Source: an uncultured Collinsella sp. (GTDB lineage: Bacteria; Actinomycetota; Coriobacteriia; Coriobacteriales; Coriobacteriaceae). Taken from it: a DNA stretch of 64,000 bases. Every line of letters starts with the position of its first letter. The stretch's first letter is position 1. Both the position numbers and the translations under genes were made by a program. The notes beneath the pieces are model-generated. The model had not been told where the DNA came from. It did no database searches and worked only from the letters and a program-made list of their open reading frames with translations. This document shows positions 61,264 through 64,000 of the stretch, one piece after another. The stretch spans positions 1 through 64,000 of the forward strand of contig UQIN01000013.1 in the NCBI GenBank assembly GCA_900541035.1, read 5' to 3'.

Positions 61264-61528
61264 AAATCTGAGTAGTAAGGGGCCTCTCTGGGGCCCCTTT
61301 TTTCGACATTTGGTTTGAGAACTAATTCGATGCCGTAATTCTTTGGGGAGGTAGAGTTGGGATATTAAGCCCTAGTTTTCAAGCCTGCTGTTAAGCAGTT
61401 GTTTACAGTGCAGCATTGCGTGCAATTATTTTTCGTTCTAGATTGCGTCTTGCCCCGTTGGATGTTCGGAAATCTTTCATAGCTATGCTGTAAGCTAGAC
61501 GCAATCAAGAACGAATGACGAGGTTTAC
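61264..61528. other. Intergenic region before the GH25 gene
   Basis: It contains the terminator listed separately. The AT-rich remainder has a possible promoter close to the GH25 start (tatgctgtaagctag near 61484-61498). No gene is supported. Confidence 0.4.
61277..61303 (+). terminator. Terminator after the NlpC/P60-like protein
   Basis: aaggggcc pairs with ggcccctt and is followed by TTTTTT, 14 bp past the stop codon. Confidence 0.85.
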
Positions 61529-63268
61529 ATGAACAAACATCTTAAGTTGTTATCGGCATTGTTGGTGCTGATGGTCCTTGCGTCCATTTCTGTGTTTGTA
61601 TTCCCTGCGGATGCGGAGGCTTCACAGGCTTTGGTTGAGAATTCTTGGCGTTATGAGGATGGACAATTAGTCACAGAGACAGCTTCTTCAGAAGAAGATG
61701 GAATAGCCTTATTGTCCATGGACAACCTTCCCGACGGGGTTACAGCGCAGGGCATTGACGTCAGTGAGCACCAAGGGCGTATTGACTGGGGTGCCGTTAA
61801 GGCTTCTGGTATCGATTTCGCTATTCTGCGTGTTGGATTTGGCGCTCCGTCCTTCCGCGGCCGCGGCCGAGTCGACTATCAGTTCGATCGCAATATATCC
61901 GAGTGCGAACGTCTTGGAATTCCCTATGGCGTTTATATTTATTCAAACGCTTTGGACGATCGACAAGCTGCTGATGAAGCTTCTATGGTGATTGATTGCT
62001 TATCTGGGCACAATCCTAGGCTACCGGTTTATTACGATCTTGAGGACAACAAGATTATTGCGGATGGTCGTCAATCCGGAATTGCATCAAGAGCTCAAAC
62101 TTTTTGTAATAGGATTTCCGCCGCAGGATATAAGCCCGGTATTTATGCAAACCTAAATTGGTTTAACAATATATTGACCGACCCTGTTTTTAAGAGCAGT
62201 TCTTGGGACCATTGGATCGCTCAATATAATTCTAAGTGTGACTACACCGGTAATTACAGCTTTTGGCAGTATACGAGCAGTGGAAAAGTATCTGGTATTA
62301 GTGGAAACGTTGATATGAATTATGCGTATGTTGATGTTTCTCTTTTCCACTGGCAGTTAAAAGAGGGCACTTGGTATTACGCAACCTCTAGCGGCAAAGC
62401 GTACACCGGGTGGTTATATCAGGGCGGCGCCTGGTACTGGCTCGACCCCGACGCGGGCGGTGCCATGGCAACCGGCCTGCACGAGTGCAGCGGCTCCATG
62501 TACTGGTTCAACGCCTCCGGCGCCATGGCGACCGGATGGGTCCTCGACGGGGGCGCATGGTACTACGCGACGGGCTCCGGCGCGCTGGCGCGCGGCCCCG
62601 TATCCGTCGGCGGCGTGCCCTACTGCTTCGATGCCCGGACGGGGGCCATGCTGACGGGCTACCAGACTGATGCCCAGGGCGTCCGCCGCTACTTCGGCAG
62701 CTGCGGCCCCCTTAACGGCTGGGGCCTCGTCGACGGCTCCTGGTACTGGTTCGCTGACGGCATCGCCTCGACCGGCTGGCTTTACAACGGCGGTTCCTGG
62801 TACTGGCTCTACCCCGACGCGGGCGGCGCCATGGCAACCGGCCTGCACGAGTGCAACGGCTCTCTGTACTGGTTCAGCTCCTCCGGCGCGATGGCGACCG
62901 GCTGGGTCCTCGACGGCGGGTCCTGGTACTACGCGACGGGCTCCGGCGCCCTCGCCTCCGGCTGGCTTAACCTGGGCGGCACCTGGTACTGGCTCGACCC
63001 TTCGACGCATGTCATGGCTACGGGCCTGCACGGGTGCAACGGCTCCGCATACTGGTTCAGCGGCTCAGGCGCCATGGCGACAGGCTGGATCCTCGACGGC
63101 GGCACCTGGTACTACGCGACAGGCTCCGGCGCCCTCGCCTCGGGATGGGCCTACGTCGGCGGTGCGTGGTACTGGCTAGATCCATCGACACACGCGATGG
63201 TCACTGGCACTCAACAAATCAACGGGTCACAGTATTCTTTTTCGAGTAACGGCGTTTGGCTCGGTTAA
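61529..63268 (+). CDS. Secreted GH25 muramidase with cell-wall-binding repeats
   Basis: The 579-residue protein has a signal peptide (about 1-31) and a GH25 lysozyme domain (about 74-265): QGIDVSEHQGRIDW (about 74-87), AILRVGFG, the YYDLEDNK catalytic segment (about 169-176) and WQYTSSGKVSGISGNVDMNYAY (about 247-268). It cleaves the MurNAc-GlcNAc bond. Cell-wall-binding repeats follow (about 275-575). DNA composition changes abruptly: the head is AT-rich, 62423 to about 63180 is very GC-rich, and the last about 85 bp return to AT-richer. The cassette start is identical to that of the next gene. Confidence 0.9.
   Translation: MNKHLKLLSALLVLMVLASISVFVFPADAEASQALVENSWRYEDGQLVTETASSEEDGIALLSMDNLPDGVTAQGIDVSEHQGRIDWGAVKASGIDFAILRVGFGAPSFRGRGRVDYQFDRNISECERLGIPYGVYIYSNALDDRQAADEASMVIDCLSGHNPRLPVYYDLEDNKIIADGRQSGIASRAQTFCNRISAAGYKPGIYANLNWFNNILTDPVFKSSSWDHWIAQYNSKCDYTGNYSFWQYTSSGKVSGISGNVDMNYAYVDVSLFHWQLKEGTWYYATSSGKAYTGWLYQGGAWYWLDPDAGGAMATGLHECSGSMYWFNASGAMATGWVLDGGAWYYATGSGALARGPVSVGGVPYCFDARTGAMLTGYQTDAQGVRRYFGSCGPLNGWGLVDGSWYWFADGIASTGWLYNGGSWYWLYPDAGGAMATGLHECNGSLYWFSSSGAMATGWVLDGGSWYYATGSGALASGWLNLGGTWYWLDPSTHVMATGLHGCNGSAYWFSGSGAMATGWILDGGTWYYATGSGALASGWAYVGGAWYWLDPSTHAMVTGTQQINGSQYSFSSNGVWLG
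62423..62767 (+). repeat. Cell-wall-binding cassette, copy 1 (identical to 63656-64000)
   Basis: 345 bp match 63656-64000 base for base at a constant offset of 1233. The left junction is sharp: the base before it differs (g versus c) and upstream sequences are unrelated. Both copies are in frame. The right limit of identity is hidden by the window edge. Confidence 0.9.
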
Positions 63269-63367
63269 CAGCTCTTCTTTAATTGCTTTTTTCTAATTAC
63301 ATATTGCGCGAGCTAGTCCATTTGTAGACTATGTCTATGTACGATTGGTATTCTCTGGGGGCCGTGC

Positions 63368-64000
63368 ATGGTAAGAAATAAGCTGACAATAGTAACTCTA
63401 TTTGTTCTGTCTGCGATATTGCTCACTGGTCCAAGTGTGGCTGGTGCCGAGAATAAGGTTTCTGTAGACTCTTCCGAGCCCTCTATTTCCGAACAGCAAG
63501 CCTTCTCTTCGGCCGCCATTTCATCCGATTCGATCGATGGGGTCGCTGCTCAAGGATCCATTAAATGGAAGCAGGGCTGGAATTCGCTTGACGGTAAGTG
63601 GTTTTACGCGGATTCGACCAATCCTGTTGCATTGCGTTCCGGTTGGCTTCACACCGGCGGCGCCTGGTACTGGCTCGACCCCGACGCGGGCGGTGCCATG
63701 GCAACCGGCCTGCACGAGTGCAGCGGCTCCATGTACTGGTTCAACGCCTCCGGCGCCATGGCGACCGGATGGGTCCTCGACGGGGGCGCATGGTACTACG
63801 CGACGGGCTCCGGCGCGCTGGCGCGCGGCCCCGTATCCGTCGGCGGCGTGCCCTACTGCTTCGATGCCCGGACGGGGGCCATGCTGACGGGCTACCAGAC
63901 TGATGCCCAGGGCGTCCGCCGCTACTTCGGCAGCTGCGGCCCCCTTAACGGCTGGGGCCTCGTCGACGGCTCCTGGTACTGGTTCGCTGACGGCATCGCC
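63368..64000 (+). CDS. Secreted cell-wall-binding repeat protein (3' end beyond window)
   Basis: The ATG at 63368 opens a frame with a signal peptide (MVRNKLTIVTLFVLSAILL..., ending near GAENK) and a Ser-rich segment. Then SIKWKQGWNSLDGKWFYAD leads into wall-binding repeats from codon 97. The frame is still open at base 64000. From codon 97 on, the DNA is identical to the GH25 gene's cassette, while the first 288 bp are unrelated to it and AT-richer. Any catalytic domain would lie downstream; the N-terminus shows none. Confidence 0.85.
   Translation, partial: MVRNKLTIVTLFVLSAILLTGPSVAGAENKVSVDSSEPSISEQQAFSSAAISSDSIDGVAAQGSIKWKQGWNSLDGKWFYADSTNPVALRSGWLHTGGAWYWLDPDAGGAMATGLHECSGSMYWFNASGAMATGWVLDGGAWYYATGSGALARGPVSVGGVPYCFDARTGAMLTGYQTDAQGVRRYFGSCGPLNGWGLVDGSWYWFADGIA
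63656..64000 (+). repeat. Cell-wall-binding cassette, copy 2 (to window edge)
   Basis: Identical to 62423-62767 and in the same reading phase. It starts at codon 97 of the last gene and runs off the window. Confidence 0.9.

Noticed and set aside
61529..64000. Diversity-generating retroelement as cause of the duplicated cassette
   Set aside because: No reverse transcriptase gene is present, and the copies are identical rather than adenine-mutated.
1..64000. CRISPR arrays or prophage modules
   Set aside because: No regularly spaced direct repeats, cas genes, integrase, capsid or tail genes were found.

Overview
This is a chromosomal window from a high-GC, anaerobic, gut-type actinobacterium. 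Collinsella or a close Coriobacteriia relative is my best guess. That is inferred from the SUF operon order (sufCBDSU behind an Rrf2 regulator), a Rho factor with a very long Ala/Lys/Arg-rich N-terminus, ATP-type PEP carboxykinase, many Trp/Tyr/Gly cell-wall-binding repeat proteins, and a dense set of intergenic palindromic repeats. No rRNA or species marker is present, so the genus is not proven.

Layout. 0-12.8 kb is mostly housekeeping: a polysaccharide flippase, lactate permease, pckA, a B3/4-domain protein, a MarR regulator, a DegV protein, an Ogt-like alkyltransferase, trpS, a WecA/TagO-like sugar-phosphate transferase and a glycyl-radical-activase-like radical SAM protein. 12.8-14.3 kb is a very GC-rich IS110-family insertion sequence. 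14.4-31.9 kb holds tRNA-Ala, pncB, proB and proA (separated by an opposed proline-iminopeptidase-like gene), an HD hydrolase, a CarD-type regulator, argS, rho, a conserved unknown plus VanZ pair, a ROK sugar kinase and a class I aminotransferase. 32.0-43.9 kb holds tRNA-His and tRNA-Lys, an FAD oxidoreductase, a two-gene Fe-S scaffold/GGGtGRT operon, a REP-associated (RAYT) Y1 transposase, the SUF operon with its divergent Rrf2 regulator, and a HEPN/MNT toxin-antitoxin pair. 44.0-64.0 kb is a cell-surface region: a sorted lysozyme-like surface protein, an AAA-ATPase-like protein, a glycan cluster (galactofuranosyltransferase-like enzyme, acyltransferase, four GT2 enzymes and a double-GT2 giant), then four secreted proteins built from cell-wall-binding repeats, the last cut by the window edge.

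How the genes work together. The sugar-phosphate transferase, flippase, GT2 set and acyltransferase fit one surface-polysaccharide pathway. The repeat proteins would bind the resulting wall and carry peptidoglycan-cleaving heads (GH25, NlpC/P60-like). The two Fe-S blocks (SUF and scaffold/GGGtGRT) lie about 1.3 kb apart, with the RAYT gene between them.

The most striking signals are these. (1) A cell-wall-binding DNA cassette is identical over at least 345 bp in two neighbouring genes with unrelated 5' parts, and it is sharply more GC-rich than the gene around it. (2) Several families of intergenic palindromes coexist with one RAYT transposase. (3) A repeated TGGGACAAA-type motif brackets the SUF operon. 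(4) The IS110 element has a noncoding end that could encode a bridge RNA.
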